From Pseudomonas fulva (GTDB taxonomy: Bacteria > Pseudomonadota > Gammaproteobacteria > Pseudomonadales > Pseudomonadaceae), in NCBI RefSeq assembly GCF_023517795.1, contig NZ_CP082928.1:992001-1056000 (forward strand): DNA of 64,000 bases, in the 5' to 3' direction. The position numbers and the translations under genes are program-made. The notes beneath the pieces were generated by a model. It did no database searches. It was not told the origin of the DNA and saw nothing but the letters and a program-made list of their open reading frames with translations. Numbering within the stretch: the first letter of the stretch is position 1; every line of letters starts with the position of its first letter. Positions 30,898 to 40,045 of this stretch are shown in pieces.

Positions 30898-31932
30898 ATG
30901 AAACTCGCTCCCGCCCAACTCGGCAAACACCTGCAAGGCGCGCTCGCCCCGGTTTACGTGGTGTGCGGCGACGAAGCCCTGCTCTGCCAGGAAGCCACCG
31001 ACGCGATCCGCAGCGCCAGCCGCGCCCAGGGCTTTACCGAGCGCGAGGTGTTTCACGCCGAAGCCAATTTCGACTGGGGCATGCTCTACGAAGCCGGCGC
31101 CAGCCTGTCGCTGTTCGCCGAGAAGCGCGTCATCGAATTGCGCATCCCCAACGGCAAGCCGGGGGACAAGGGCGCAGCCGCGATTCTCGAATACCTCGGC
31201 CGACCACCGGAAGACACCCTGCTGCTGATCACCCTGCCCAAGCTCGACGGCAGCACGCAGAAGACCAAATGGGCCAAGGCGCTGATCGACGGGCCCAACT
31301 GCCAGTTCGTGCAGATCTGGCCGGTGGATGCCAACGGGCTGCCGCAGTGGATCCGCCAGCGCCTGGCCCAGGCGGGCATGAATGCCAGCGCCGAGGCCAT
31401 CGACCTGATCGCCGCCCGGGTCGAAGGCAACCTGCTGGCCGCCGCCCAGGAAATCGAAAAGCTCAAGCTGCTCGCCGACGGCCAGCAGATCGATGCCGGC
31501 ACCGTCCAGGCGGCGGTCGCCGACAGCGCCCGTTACGACGTGTTCGGCCTGATCGACGCCATCCTCAATGGCGAGGCCGCCCACGCCCTGCGCATGCTCG
31601 ACGGACTGCGTGGCGAAGGCCAGGAATCGCTGTTCATCGTGGTGATGCTGGCCCGCGAGCTACGCCAGCTGGCCAACATCGCCTACCAGCATGACCAGGG
31701 CGTCCCGCTGGACAAGGCCTTCGCCTCGGCGCGCCCGCCGGTGTGGGACAAGCGCCGCCCGCTGGTCAGCAAGGCCCTGCAGCGCCACACGCCGGCGCGC
31801 TGGAATGCCCTGCTGATGGACGCCCAGCAGATCGACGCCCAGGTCAAGGGCCAGGCGCCGGGCGATCCCTGGGCCAGCCTGTCGCGCCTGGTACTGATGA
31901 TGGCCGGGCAGCGCCTGAAACTCGGCGCTTAA
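30898..31932 (+). CDS. holA: DNA polymerase III subunit delta
   Basis: A 344-residue clamp-loader subunit that opens the beta clamp. The N-terminal MKLAPAQLGKHLQ and YVVCGDEALLCQEA, then FSWGMLYEAG-like FDWGMLYEAGASLSLF, are HolA hallmarks. AAA+-like domains I and II are followed by the C-terminal collar domain (about 215-340). Length is normal. It lies in the leuS-lptE-holA order. Confidence 0.96.
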   Translation: MKLAPAQLGKHLQGALAPVYVVCGDEALLCQEATDAIRSASRAQGFTEREVFHAEANFDWGMLYEAGASLSLFAEKRVIELRIPNGKPGDKGAAAILEYLGRPPEDTLLLITLPKLDGSTQKTKWAKALIDGPNCQFVQIWPVDANGLPQWIRQRLAQAGMNASAEAIDLIAARVEGNLLAAAQEIEKLKLLADGQQIDAGTVQAAVADSARYDVFGLIDAILNGEAAHALRMLDGLRGEGQESLFIVVMLARELRQLANIAYQHDQGVPLDKAFASARPPVWDKRRPLVSKALQRHTPARWNALLMDAQQIDAQVKGQAPGDPWASLSRLVLMMAGQRLKLGA

Positions 31933-32020
31933 CGCCCACTTTACGTATGGACATCGCCTGCCCTGGGGCGCATGATTTGCGCCGCTCGCTATCCGTGCGG
32001 GCACCGATCGAGGATCTGCC

Positions 32021-32173
32021 ATGAGCAAGAAGAAGCGCCCCAACAAGGCCAAATCCATCATCGCCCAGCCGCTGTTCCGCTTACGCCAGGAACGCCCCGG
32101 CAAAGGAAAAGGCAGCTACAACCGCCAAGCCTCCCAGCAAAACTGGGAGGCTTGTTCGTTTAAGGCGGCTTGA
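32021..32173 (+). CDS. arfA: Alternative ribosome-rescue factor ArfA
   Basis: A 50-residue basic protein found by reading the short frame after holA. The core QPLFRLRQERPGKGKGSYNR and the following NWEACSFKA match E. coli ArfA (PLFRQRV...KGKGSYMRK...NWEASGKK). ArfA recruits RF2 to ribosomes stalled on non-stop mRNA when trans-translation fails. The coding sequence contains a perfect intrinsic terminator at 32127-32161, so most transcripts should end inside the gene, as described for proteobacterial arfA genes, whose product is normally tmRNA-tagged and degraded. The full-length frame ends 12 nt after the T-rich tail. Start ATG at 32021 follows GAGGATCTGCC. Confidence 0.93.
   Translation: MSKKKRPNKAKSIIAQPLFRLRQERPGKGKGSYNRQASQQNWEACSFKAA
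32127..32161 (+). terminator. Intrinsic terminator inside arfA
   Basis: A perfect 11-bp stem (32127-32137 with 32143-32153, loop CAAAA) is followed by GTTCGTTT. It lies in codons 36-47 of arfA. Termination there yields a non-stop mRNA encoding about 45 residues, which already contains the functional core. Confidence 0.88.
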
Positions 32174-32243
32174 AAGCTCGTCCAGCCCGCATTTGCGCTC
32201 ATCCGTGCTAAGGTGGTGGCCTGCAAAACGTGTTGAGATGACC

Positions 32244-33536
32244 ATGCCCAACCTGTTCATTCGCGGCCTGCCTGCCACCGCTGCGGCCAGCTTCCTGCTT
32301 TTGCTCACGGCTTGCGCCGATGCCCCGGCCCAGCCTCTGGCGTCCACCAGTACGCTACCGAGCCCCTCCTCCACCGCTGCGGCCACCGGCCAACCTGTCG
32401 AAGAGCAGCTGAGCTTCGAACAATGGCGCGACCTGCTGCGCAGCGACGCCATCGCCGCCGGCATCAGCCCGACCCTGTTCGACCGTGCCTTCGCCGGCGT
32501 GGTGCCGAACCCCGACGTGGTCAAGGCCGACAGCAGCCAGCCCGAATTCAGTCGCCCGGTATGGGAATACCTCAAGGGTGCGGTATCGCCGAGCCGGGTC
32601 GCCCGCGGGCGCATCCTGCTGACCCAGAACCGCGCCATGCTCAACCAGATCGAACAGCGCTACGGCGTCGACGCCGAAACCCTGGTCGCCATCTGGGGCC
32701 TGGAGAGCAACTTCGGCAGCAATATCGGCAGCCACAATGTGGTGCGCTCCCTGGCCACCCTGGCCTATGAAGGCCGTCGCCAGGCCTTCTGGCGCAGCCA
32801 GCTGCTCGCCGTGCTGCAGATTCTCCAGCATGGCGACATCGCCCCGGAAAGCCTGGTCGGCTCCTGGGCCGGAGCCATGGGCCAGACCCAGTTCATGCCC
32901 ACCACCTACAACGAGCACGCCGTGGATTTCGACGGCGACGGCAAGCGTGACGTGTGGACCTCCACCGCCGACGCCCTGGCCTCGGCCGCCCACTACCTGC
33001 AGAGCGCCAACTGGCAATTGCGCCAGCCCTGGGGTTACGAGGTGCAACTGCCGCAAGGTTTCGACTACGCCCTGGCCGACCCGGAAGTACGGCGCAGCGT
33101 GGCGCAGTGGCGTGAGCTGGGTATCCACCCCGTGGGTCAGCCGCTGAGCACCCCGCGCGATGACGCCAGCGCCACCCTGTTGCTGCCCGCCGGGCACCGC
33201 GGTCCGGCCTTCCTGCTGTTCAGCAATTTCCGCAGCATCCTGCGCTACAACAACTCGACCTCCTACGCCCTGGCTATCGGCCTGCTGTCCGACAGCCTGC
33301 GCGGTGGCAATACGGTGCAGGGCAGCTGGCCCGAGGGCGACCGCCAGCTGGGTCGCAGCGAGCGCGTGGAACTGCAGGAACGCCTGAATGCCCGTGGCTT
33401 CGATTCCGGCCATGCCGACGGCATCATCGGCGCCAATACCCGCAAGGCCATCCGCGCCTTCCAGCTGCACCTGGGCTGGCCGGCCGACGGCTACCCGGAT
33501 GCCAAGCTGCTCGAGCAGTTGCGCCAGCCGCACTGA
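32244..33536 (+). CDS. sltB3: Lytic murein transglycosylase SltB3-like (MltB family)
   Basis: A 430-residue peptidoglycan lytic transglycosylase with a lipoprotein-type signal (LLLLTACADAP). The catalytic glutamate is E154 in WGLESNFGSN, and the MltB motifs GAMGQTQFMPTTY and FRSILRYNNSTSYALAIGLLSD are present. A C-terminal peptidoglycan-binding domain (about 365-428) ends the protein. Architecture and position after holA fit P. aeruginosa SltB3. The ATG at 32244 has TTGAG upstream; 32238 is also possible. Confidence 0.88.
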   Translation: MPNLFIRGLPATAAASFLLLLTACADAPAQPLASTSTLPSPSSTAAATGQPVEEQLSFEQWRDLLRSDAIAAGISPTLFDRAFAGVVPNPDVVKADSSQPEFSRPVWEYLKGAVSPSRVARGRILLTQNRAMLNQIEQRYGVDAETLVAIWGLESNFGSNIGSHNVVRSLATLAYEGRRQAFWRSQLLAVLQILQHGDIAPESLVGSWAGAMGQTQFMPTTYNEHAVDFDGDGKRDVWTSTADALASAAHYLQSANWQLRQPWGYEVQLPQGFDYALADPEVRRSVAQWRELGIHPVGQPLSTPRDDASATLLLPAGHRGPAFLLFSNFRSILRYNNSTSYALAIGLLSDSLRGGNTVQGSWPEGDRQLGRSERVELQERLNARGFDSGHADGIIGANTRKAIRAFQLHLGWPADGYPDAKLLEQLRQPH

Positions 33537-33544
33537 CCCTGCCC

Positions 33545-33566
33545 CGTGGTGACGCCCGTCACCACG
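33545..33566 (+). terminator. Terminator after sltB3
   Basis: A 10-bp inverted repeat (cgtggtgacg with cgtcaccacg) lies 8 nt after the stop, followed by CCTTTGCCTATTT. Confidence 0.65.
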
Positions 33567-33693
33567 CCTTTGCCTATTTGCGATTCGCCCGATCCTGGGC
33601 GACTCTGTAGCAGGCATCCCCTGTGATCCAGGGCGTGCCTGGCTACCCGCCTGCCGTGATCCGGCGCGGGTCAATGAGAACAGAGAGGTCGCT

Positions 33694-34845
33694 ATGCACG
33701 ACATCGAGCTGAACGAAGAACAACGCATGATCCGCGAGTGCACCCGGCAGTTCGCCCGGCGCGCCATCGCCCCCCACGCCCAGGACTGGGAAAAGGCGGG
33801 CTGGATTGACGATGCCGCAGTGGCCCAGATGGGCGAAATGGGCCTCTTGGGCATGATCGTGCCGGACACCTGGGGCGGCAGCTACCTCGACTACGTGGCC
33901 TATGCCCTGGCGGTGGAAGAAGTCTCCGCCGCCGATGCCGCCACCGGTACGCTGATGAGCGTGCACAACTCGGTGGGCTGCGGCCCACTGCTCAACTACG
34001 GCAGCGACGAGCAGAAAAGCCAATGGCTGGCGCGCCTGGCCAGTGGCGAAGTGATCGGCTGCTTCTGCCTGACCGAACCCCAGGCCGGCTCCGAAGCCCA
34101 CAACCTGCGCACCCGCGCCGAGCTGCGTGACGGCCGCTGGGTACTCAATGGCGCCAAGCAATTCGTCAGCAACGGCCGCCGTGCCGGCCTGGCCATCGTC
34201 TTCGCGGTGACCGATGCCACCCTGGGCAAACAAGGTATCTCAGCCTTCCTGGTGCCCACCAACACACCCGGCTTCCGTATCGACCGCAGCGAGCACAAGA
34301 TGGGTATCCGCGCCTCGGACACCTGCGCCATCACCCTCGACGACTGCAGCATCCCCGCCGCCAACCTGCTGGGCGAGCGCGGCAAGGGCCTGAGCATCGC
34401 CCTGTCCAATCTCGAAGGCGGGCGCATCGGCATCGCCGCCCAGGCGGTCGGCATCGCCCGCGCCGCCTTCGAGGCGGCCCTGCTCTACTCCCGCGAACGG
34501 GTACAGTTCGACAAGCCCATTGGCGAGCACCAGAGCATCGCCAACCTGCTCGCCGACATGCACACCCAGATCAATGCCGCCCGCCTGCTCACCCTGCATG
34601 CCGCGCGCCTGCGCAGCGCCGGCGAGCCATGCCTGTCCGAGGCTTCACAAGCCAAGCTGTTCGCTTCGGAAATGGCCGAGCGGGTGTGCTCCAAGGCGCT
34701 GCAGATCCACGGCGGCTACGGCTATCTGGAGGACTTCCCGGTACAGCGCTACTACCGTGACGCGCGCATCACCCAGATCTACGAAGGCGCCAGCGAGATC
34801 CAGCGCCTGCTGATCGCCCGTGAGCTCAAGCACTACGCGCTCTAG
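33694..34845 (+). CDS. Acyl-CoA dehydrogenase
   Basis: A 383-residue FAD enzyme that makes trans-2-enoyl-CoA and passes electrons to ETF. Motifs: [13 protein letters not shown] and the following [10 protein letters not shown] (FAD and substrate), [13 protein letters not shown], and the catalytic base E364 in [10 protein letters not shown]. The sequence resembles short-chain or short/branched-chain enzymes in length and in the base position. It stands alone between sltB3 and the antiporter with its own terminator, so the acyl substrate cannot be inferred from context. Confidence 0.9.
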   Translation: MHDIELNEEQRMIRECTRQFARRAIAPHAQDWEKAGWIDDAAVAQMGEMGLLGMIVPDTWGGSYLDYVAYALAVEEVSAADAATGTLMSVHNSVGCGPLLNYGSDEQKSQWLARLASGEVIGCFCLTEPQAGSEAHNLRTRAELRDGRWVLNGAKQFVSNGRRAGLAIVFAVTDATLGKQGISAFLVPTNTPGFRIDRSEHKMGIRASDTCAITLDDCSIPAANLLGERGKGLSIALSNLEGGRIGIAAQAVGIARAAFEAALLYSRERVQFDKPIGEHQSIANLLADMHTQINAARLLTLHAARLRSAGEPCLSEASQAKLFASEMAERVCSKALQIHGGYGYLEDFPVQRYYRDARITQIYEGASEIQRLLIARELKHYAL

Positions 34846-34890
34846 GAGCCTCTCAGGATCTTTATGTGCATGAAGCAGCTACAAAGCAGG

Positions 34891-34917
34891 AGCGGCCGTT
34901 CGCCGCTTTTGCTTTTT
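34891..34917 (+). terminator. Terminator after acyl-CoA dehydrogenase gene
   Basis: A 6-bp stem (agcggc with gccgct) with a 5-nt loop is followed by TTTTGCTTTTT. Confidence 0.75.
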
Positions 34918-34948
34918 AATACTTCTCCTACACGGCAATAACAGCCTG

Positions 34949-35040
34949 CGTAGGGTGGACAACGCTCTTTTTGTCCACCATTGCGATCGCAGAACGGTGG
35001 ACGGGTCGGGCCGCGTAGGTGAAGCGTCGTCCACCCTACG
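34949..35040. repeat. GTAGGGTGGAC inverted-repeat element
   Basis: The arms cgtagggtggac (34949-34960) and gtccaccctacg (35029-35040) are perfect inverse copies about 68 bp apart, with a further GTCCACC / GGTGGAC pair inside. This pattern is a frequent intergenic repeat of pseudomonads. It fills most of the gap between two convergent genes; I see nothing else in 34918-35119. Confidence 0.7.
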
Positions 35041-35119
35041 AAAGGCTTTTCCCGCCACTTAGCTGCCGAAATCGACGGACCTGGGCGGCAAGGTCATGCA
35101 CGGTTTCTAAGCACGTCCC

Positions 35120-36760
35120 CTAGCCCTTGAGCAGCCGCGCCTCCGCGTTATCCAGATCGCGGAGGATCTCGGCCAGCATGTCGTCGTCCAGTTGATGCTC
35201 CTTGCGCATCCGGTACAGCTCCAGACGCTGGGTGCGCAAGGCCTGCAGGCGCATGCGGTACTCCAGCTGATCGGCCTGGCGCTGGTACTCGCGCGACGCT
35301 TCGGCGCGGCGCGTGCGGGTGCGCTCGAGCAGGTCGCGGTACTCGCTCATCAGCTTGGCACGGATCTCCGCCGTGGCGATGGCGCTGTCGGTGTCGGCGG
35401 CCTTTTCGTCATCGGCCTCCAGGCAGCGGATCGCCGCCTGCAGCACCTGGGCACGGTGTCGATTGAGTTCGGCCTCCTGGCGCGCCACGTTGTCCTGGGG
35501 CAGCAGCGGCAGCAGCCGGGGCAGCACCACGCTGGCGACCAGCAGCGACACCAGGATCACCCCGGCGGCGATCAGGATCAGCAGATCCCGTTCGGGAAAC
35601 GCCTCGCCGTTGTTGAGCAGCAAGGGCAGCGACATCACGCCGGCCAGGGTCACCGCGCCGCGCACGCCGCCGACCGTCAGCACGGCGGTCAGGGCGATGC
35701 GCGACTGGCCGGCAAAACGCGTCGACTTGCCGCGCCAGCGCCGCACCATCCCCGAGGTGCGCCAGTAGCAGTACACCCACACGAAGCGCAGCACCATCAA
35801 CACCGCATACACCGCCAGCACGTAGCCTAGCGCCGGCAGCAACAGGTGCCAGGCGTCGGCATGGTCACCGATCACCGCCTTGATGATGTCCGGCAGCTGC
35901 AGCCCCAGCAGCAGGAAGATCAGGCCGTTGAAGGTGAACTCGAGCATCGCCCATACGCCGCGGTTGAGCAGCCGCGTGGTGGTCTGCCGCGGCAGCAGGT
36001 CGAGGCGACTCTGCATCATGCCGGCCGCCACCGCGGAAAGAATGCCGGACAGCCCCAGGTGCTCGGCCGCTACATAGGCGGCGAACGGCAGCAGCAGCAT
36101 CAGCAGCACATGGGGCGCCGGCTCCTCCCAGCCGCGGGCGATCATCCACGCCCGCAACCGGCCCAGCAGGTAGCTCAGGGCCATGCCGATCAACAGGCCG
36201 CCGGCGGCCACCAGCACGAACTGCAGGCTGGCATCGGCGAACGAGAACACCCCGGTCAGGGTTGCCGCCACGGCGAACTTGAATGCCACCAGGCCGGAGG
36301 CATCGTTCATCAGCGCCTCACCCTGCAGCAGGTTGTTGAGGGTATTGGGCAGGCGCCCGTGGGCGATCGCCGACACCGCCACCGCATCGGTCGGCGACAG
36401 CACCGCCGCCAGGGCGAAGCAGGCGGCCAGGGGCACCTGGGGCAGCAACCAGTGAATGAAATATCCGGCGCCGAGAATGGTGACGAACACCAGCACGAAG
36501 GCCAGGAACAGGATCGGCGTGCGCAGTTTGCGAAACTGCCCCTTGGGCATGCGCCAGCCATCGACGAACAGCAGCGGCGGGATGAACAGCAGCAGGAACA
36601 GCTCGGGGTCCAGACGCACGTGCAGGCCCAGCGCCGGTACCGCCAGCAAGGCGCCGATGAGAATCTGCAGGATGGGCAACGGCAAGGGAATGAACTGGGC
36701 GCTGATACGGGTGCCGCTGACCACCAGCAACATGGTCAGGATGGTGTAGAGAAGTTGCAT
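35120..36760 (-). CDS. Na+/H+ antiporter, CPA1 (NhaP/YjcE) family
   Basis: A 546-residue inner-membrane cation/proton antiporter with about 12 helices in residues 1-415. The family ion-binding and gating motifs are visible: LFIPPLLFVDGWRM, AAVLSPTDAVAVSAI, GEALMNDASGLVAFK and GGVRGAVTLAG. A long charged cytoplasmic tail (about 430-546) is coiled-coil-like (REYQRQADQLEYRMRLQALR). It exports Na+ and/or K+ in exchange for protons. In P. aeruginosa a homolog lies between dapC and dapD, as this one does in relation to dapD. Confidence 0.92.
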   Translation of the reverse strand: MQLLYTILTMLLVVSGTRISAQFIPLPLPILQILIGALLAVPALGLHVRLDPELFLLLFIPPLLFVDGWRMPKGQFRKLRTPILFLAFVLVFVTILGAGYFIHWLLPQVPLAACFALAAVLSPTDAVAVSAIAHGRLPNTLNNLLQGEALMNDASGLVAFKFAVAATLTGVFSFADASLQFVLVAAGGLLIGMALSYLLGRLRAWMIARGWEEPAPHVLLMLLLPFAAYVAAEHLGLSGILSAVAAGMMQSRLDLLPRQTTTRLLNRGVWAMLEFTFNGLIFLLLGLQLPDIIKAVIGDHADAWHLLLPALGYVLAVYAVLMVLRFVWVYCYWRTSGMVRRWRGKSTRFAGQSRIALTAVLTVGGVRGAVTLAGVMSLPLLLNNGEAFPERDLLILIAAGVILVSLLVASVVLPRLLPLLPQDNVARQEAELNRHRAQVLQAAIRCLEADDEKAADTDSAIATAEIRAKLMSEYRDLLERTRTRRAEASREYQRQADQLEYRMRLQALRTQRLELYRMRKEHQLDDDMLAEILRDLDNAEARLLKG

Positions 36761-36926
36761 GGGGGCGAGAATCCTTTGCGATGACGGCCCGAAGGCCCGC
36801 CCATTCTAACGCCAGGCAGGTGCAGGCTGACGCACCCTAAGGCGAATCGACGTGGCATAATCTCCGACCTCGGTATTCACAAGTAGCAACGGGGATTCGA
36901 CGAGTGGAGTCCTCAGAGGTAGACCT

Positions 36927-37274
36927 ATGAGTTACGTGCTTTATGGCATCAAGGCCTGCGACACCATGAAGAAGGCCCGCACCTGGCTCGACGAGCGCGG
37001 TGCCACTTACCGGTTCCACGACTACAAGACCGCCGGCATCGACCGCGGCAACCTGCAAAAATGGTGCGACGAACACGGCTGGGAAACCCTCCTCAATCGT
37101 GCCGGCACCACCTTCCGCAAGCTCGACGACGCGCAGAAAAGCGATCTCGACCAGGCCAAGGCCATCGACCTGATGCTGGCCCAACCGTCGATGATCAAGC
37201 GCCCGGTGCTGGACCTCGGCACCCGCACCCTGGTCGGTTTCAAACCCGAGCGTTACGCCGCCGAACTGGCCTGA
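36927..37274 (+). CDS. ArsC/Spx family protein (YffB-like)
   Basis: A 115-residue thioredoxin-fold protein with a single N-terminal cysteine (YGIKACDTMKKARTWL), the FHDYKTAG segment, TTFRKLDD and the MIKRPVLD cis-proline motif. This matches the YffB/Spx-like group, not catalytically complete arsenate reductases, which need extra arginines and cysteines. A glutathione-dependent reductase role has been proposed for the family. It is placed 39 nt before dapD, so it is probably co-transcribed. Confidence 0.88.
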   Translation: MSYVLYGIKACDTMKKARTWLDERGATYRFHDYKTAGIDRGNLQKWCDEHGWETLLNRAGTTFRKLDDAQKSDLDQAKAIDLMLAQPSMIKRPVLDLGTRTLVGFKPERYAAELA

Positions 37275-37313
37275 TATCGCCACCCCAATCGAATTCGCTG
37301 CAAGGAAAAGCCC

Positions 37314-38348
37314 ATGTCCAATACTCTGTTCAGCCTGGCCTTCGGGGTCGGCACGCAAAACCGTCAAAGCGCCTGGCTGGAAGTGTTCTACGCCCAGCCG
37401 CTGCTCAACCCGAGCGCCGAACTGGTCGCCAAGGTCAGCGAGAAACTCGGCTACAGCGGTGGCAACCAGGCCATCGCCCTGACCAACCAGCAGGCCGGTG
37501 AACTGGCCAGCGCCCTGAAGCACGTCGACCCGGTACAAGCCGCCCTGCTGACCCGCCTGGCCGAAAGTGCCAAGCCGCTGGTCGCCACCCTGCTGGCCGA
37601 AGACGCCGCCCTGACCAGCACGCCCGAGGCCTACCTCAAGCTGCACCTGCTGTCCCACCGCCTGGTCAAGCCCCACGGCCTGAACCTGACCGGCATCTTC
37701 CCGCTGCTGCCCAACGTCGCCTGGACCAGCCAGGGTGCGGTCGACCTGGCCGAGCTGCCCGAGCGTCAGCTGGAAGCCCGCCTCAAAGGCGACCTGCTGG
37801 AAGTCTTCTCGGTGGACAAGTTCCCGAAAATGACCGATTACGTGGTGCCGAGCGGCGTGCGTATCGCGGACAGCGCACGGGTTCGTCTGGGCGCCTACAT
37901 CGGCGAAGGCACCACCGTGATGCACGAAGGCTTCGTCAACTTCAACGCCGGTACCGCCGGCCCGGGCATGATCGAAGGCCGCGTGTCCGCCGGCGTGTTC
38001 GTCGGCAAAGGGTCGGACCTGGGTGGCGGCTGCTCGACCATGGGCACCCTGTCCGGTGGCGGCAACATCGTCATCTCCGTGGGCGAAGGCTGCCTGATCG
38101 GCGCCAACGCCGGCATCGGCATCCCGCTGGGCGACCGCAACATCGTCGAAGCCGGCCTGTACGTCACCGCCGGCACCAAGATCGCCCTGCTCGACGACCA
38201 GAACAACCTGGTCAAGGTGGTCAAGGGCCGTGACCTGGCTGGCCAGCCGGACCTTTTGTTCCGTCGCAACTCCCAGAGCGGCGCCGTGGAATGCAAGACC
38301 AACAAGTCGGCCATCGAGCTGAACGAAGCCCTGCACGCCCATAACTGA
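37314..38348 (+). CDS. dapD: Tetrahydrodipicolinate N-succinyltransferase DapD
   Basis: A 344-residue acyltransferase of the lysine/DAP pathway (pseudomonad long form). The C-terminal half is a left-handed beta-helix of hexapeptide repeats (VRLGAYIGEGTTVMHEGFVNFNAG onward), ending in the GANAGIGIPLGD loop. It makes N-succinyl-2-amino-6-ketopimelate, the substrate of DapC, also in this window. A long inverted repeat follows the stop. Confidence 0.96.
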   Translation: MSNTLFSLAFGVGTQNRQSAWLEVFYAQPLLNPSAELVAKVSEKLGYSGGNQAIALTNQQAGELASALKHVDPVQAALLTRLAESAKPLVATLLAEDAALTSTPEAYLKLHLLSHRLVKPHGLNLTGIFPLLPNVAWTSQGAVDLAELPERQLEARLKGDLLEVFSVDKFPKMTDYVVPSGVRIADSARVRLGAYIGEGTTVMHEGFVNFNAGTAGPGMIEGRVSAGVFVGKGSDLGGGCSTMGTLSGGGNIVISVGEGCLIGANAGIGIPLGDRNIVEAGLYVTAGTKIALLDDQNNLVKVVKGRDLAGQPDLLFRRNSQSGAVECKTNKSAIELNEALHAHN

Positions 38349-38364
38349 GCCCAGGCTTCGCCCG

Positions 38365-38413
38365 AACGGGCTGTGCACGCGATAGACTGACGTCTTCGTG
38401 GGCACAGCCCGTT
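38365..38413. terminator. Inverted repeat between dapD and csdA
   Basis: The 12-bp arms aacgggctgtgc (38365-38376) and gcacagcccgtt (38402-38413) are perfect inverse copies with a 25-nt loop. The second arm is followed by TCAC, not a T-run, so it could be a terminator or an RNA stem controlling csdA. Confidence 0.5.
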
Positions 38414-38438
38414 TCACATCCAGCGTGACGAGATCCGG

Positions 38439-39644
38439 ATGACCCTGATTTCCCCCTGGCGCGTCGACTTTCCCGGCTTGCGGGCCCTGGACGCCGACGG
38501 CCAGACCTACCTCGACAGCGCCGCGACCGCGCAAAAACCCCAGGCGGTACTCGATGCCTTGCTGGCCTACTACGCGGGCGGTGCTGCCAACGTGCACCGT
38601 GCCCAGCACCTGCCGGGCGAACGTGCCACCCGCGCCTTCGAGGCGACCCGCGACAAGGCAGCCCGCTGGCTGAATGCGGCCAGCCGTGACGAGATCGTCT
38701 TCACCCGCGGCGCTACCGAATCGCTCAACCTGCTCGCCTATGGGCTGGAATCGATGTTCATGGCCGGCGACGAGATCGTCGTCAGCGCCGCCGAGCACCA
38801 CGCCAACCTGCTGCCCTGGCAGCAACTGGCCGCGCGAAAGTCCCTGAAACTGGTGGTACTGCCGCTCACCCCCGCTGGCGATATCGACCCGTTGGAGGCC
38901 GCCACGCTGATCGGCCCACGTACCCGCCTGCTCGCTCTCAGTCAGCTGTCCAACGTGCTGGGGCGCTGGCAAGACGTACAACCGCTGATTCGCCAGGCGC
39001 AGGAATACGGCGCCCTGACCGTGGTGGACGGCGCCCAGGCCGTGGTGCATGGCCGCCAGGACGTGCAGGCGCTGGGCTGCGATTTCTACGTGTGCTCCAG
39101 CCACAAGCTGTACGGCCCCGATGGCGTCGGCCTGCTCTACGGCCGCCGCGACGCGCTGCAGCACCTGAACCACTGGCAGTTCGGCGGTGAAATGGTCCAG
39201 CAGGCGGATTATCACGCCGCGACCTTTCGCCCCGCGCCGCTCGGCCTGGAAGCCGGTACGCCGGCGGTATCCGGGGTGATCGCCCTGGGTGCAGCGCTGG
39301 ACTACTTCGAGCACCTCGACGCCGAGGCGGTCAGCCGCCACGAAGCGGCGTTGCACCGGATGTTGTTGGAAGGCCTGCGACGCCACGAAGGTTTGCACCT
39401 GCTTGGCGAGCCGCACACGGCGCTGGCCTGCTTCACCGTCGACGGCGTTCATAGCGGCGACCTCGCCCACCTGCTCACCGAGCAAGGCATCGCCGTGCGG
39501 GTCGGTCATCACTGCGCCATGCCGCTGTTGCAGCGCCTGGGCGTGAGCGGTGCGATCCGCGTATCCCTTGGCCTGTACAACGACGAGGCCGACCTGCAGC
39601 GTTTCTTCGCCGCCCTGGACAAAGCCCTGGAGTTGTTGCGATGA
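38439..39644 (+). CDS. csdA: Cysteine desulfurase CsdA (SufS type)
   Basis: A 401-residue PLP enzyme that takes sulfur from cysteine. The PLP lysine is K223 in SSHKLYGPDGVG, and the active cysteine is C359 in GHHCAMPLLQRLG. The short active-site loop is that of group II (SufS/CsdA) enzymes, which need a SufE/CsdE partner. That partner follows with an ATGA overlap. With TcdA it supplies sulfur or interacts for the tRNA cyclic-t6A pathway. Confidence 0.95.
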   Translation: MTLISPWRVDFPGLRALDADGQTYLDSAATAQKPQAVLDALLAYYAGGAANVHRAQHLPGERATRAFEATRDKAARWLNAASRDEIVFTRGATESLNLLAYGLESMFMAGDEIVVSAAEHHANLLPWQQLAARKSLKLVVLPLTPAGDIDPLEAATLIGPRTRLLALSQLSNVLGRWQDVQPLIRQAQEYGALTVVDGAQAVVHGRQDVQALGCDFYVCSSHKLYGPDGVGLLYGRRDALQHLNHWQFGGEMVQQADYHAATFRPAPLGLEAGTPAVSGVIALGAALDYFEHLDAEAVSRHEAALHRMLLEGLRRHEGLHLLGEPHTALACFTVDGVHSGDLAHLLTEQGIAVRVGHHCAMPLLQRLGVSGAIRVSLGLYNDEADLQRFFAALDKALELLR

Positions 39645-40045
39645 CCCTGCCGACCGCCGCGCAAGAAGCCCTCGATGCCTTCACCGCCTGCCCCGGCTGG
39701 GAACAGCGCGCGCGCCTGCTAATGCACTGGGGCGAACGCCTGGAGCCGCTCGCCGAACGGCGTGAAGCGGATCGCGTACACGGCTGTGAAAGCCAGGTCT
39801 GGCTGAGCGGTGAAAAACGGGACGGCCTCTGGCACTTTCGCGCCAGTAGCGATGCGCGCCTGATACGCGGCCTCTTGGCCGTGCTGCTGGCCCGGGTCAA
39901 CGGATTGCCTGCAGGCGAGCTGGCCGGGCTGGACATCGCCGACTGGTTCGCCAGGCTCGGCCTGTCCCGTCAGCTATCGCCCTCACGGGCCAGCGGCATG
40001 AACGCCGTGGTGCAGCAGATGCGCCGGCTGATCGACGCGGCCTAA
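39641..40045 (+). CDS. csdE: Sulfur acceptor protein CsdE (SufE family)
   Basis: A 134-residue SufE-fold protein. The sulfur-accepting cysteine is C49 in VHGCESQVW. The N-terminal FTACPGWEQRARLLMHWGE and the GLSRQLSPSRASGMNAV C-terminal motif are family signatures. It overlaps csdA by 4 nt and its stop overlaps that of tcdA on the other strand. Confidence 0.94.
   Translation: MTLPTAAQEALDAFTACPGWEQRARLLMHWGERLEPLAERREADRVHGCESQVWLSGEKRDGLWHFRASSDARLIRGLLAVLLARVNGLPAGELAGLDIADWFARLGLSRQLSPSRASGMNAVVQQMRRLIDAA

Noticed and set aside
36927..37274. True arsenate reductase ArsC
   Set aside because: It has the single-cysteine YffB/Spx-like pattern and lies in a lysine-biosynthesis context without ars genes.
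36837..39512. 891-codon minus-strand frame across three plus-strand genes
   Set aside because: It covers the yffB-like gene, dapD and csdA, which are certain genes; it is a GC-skew shadow.
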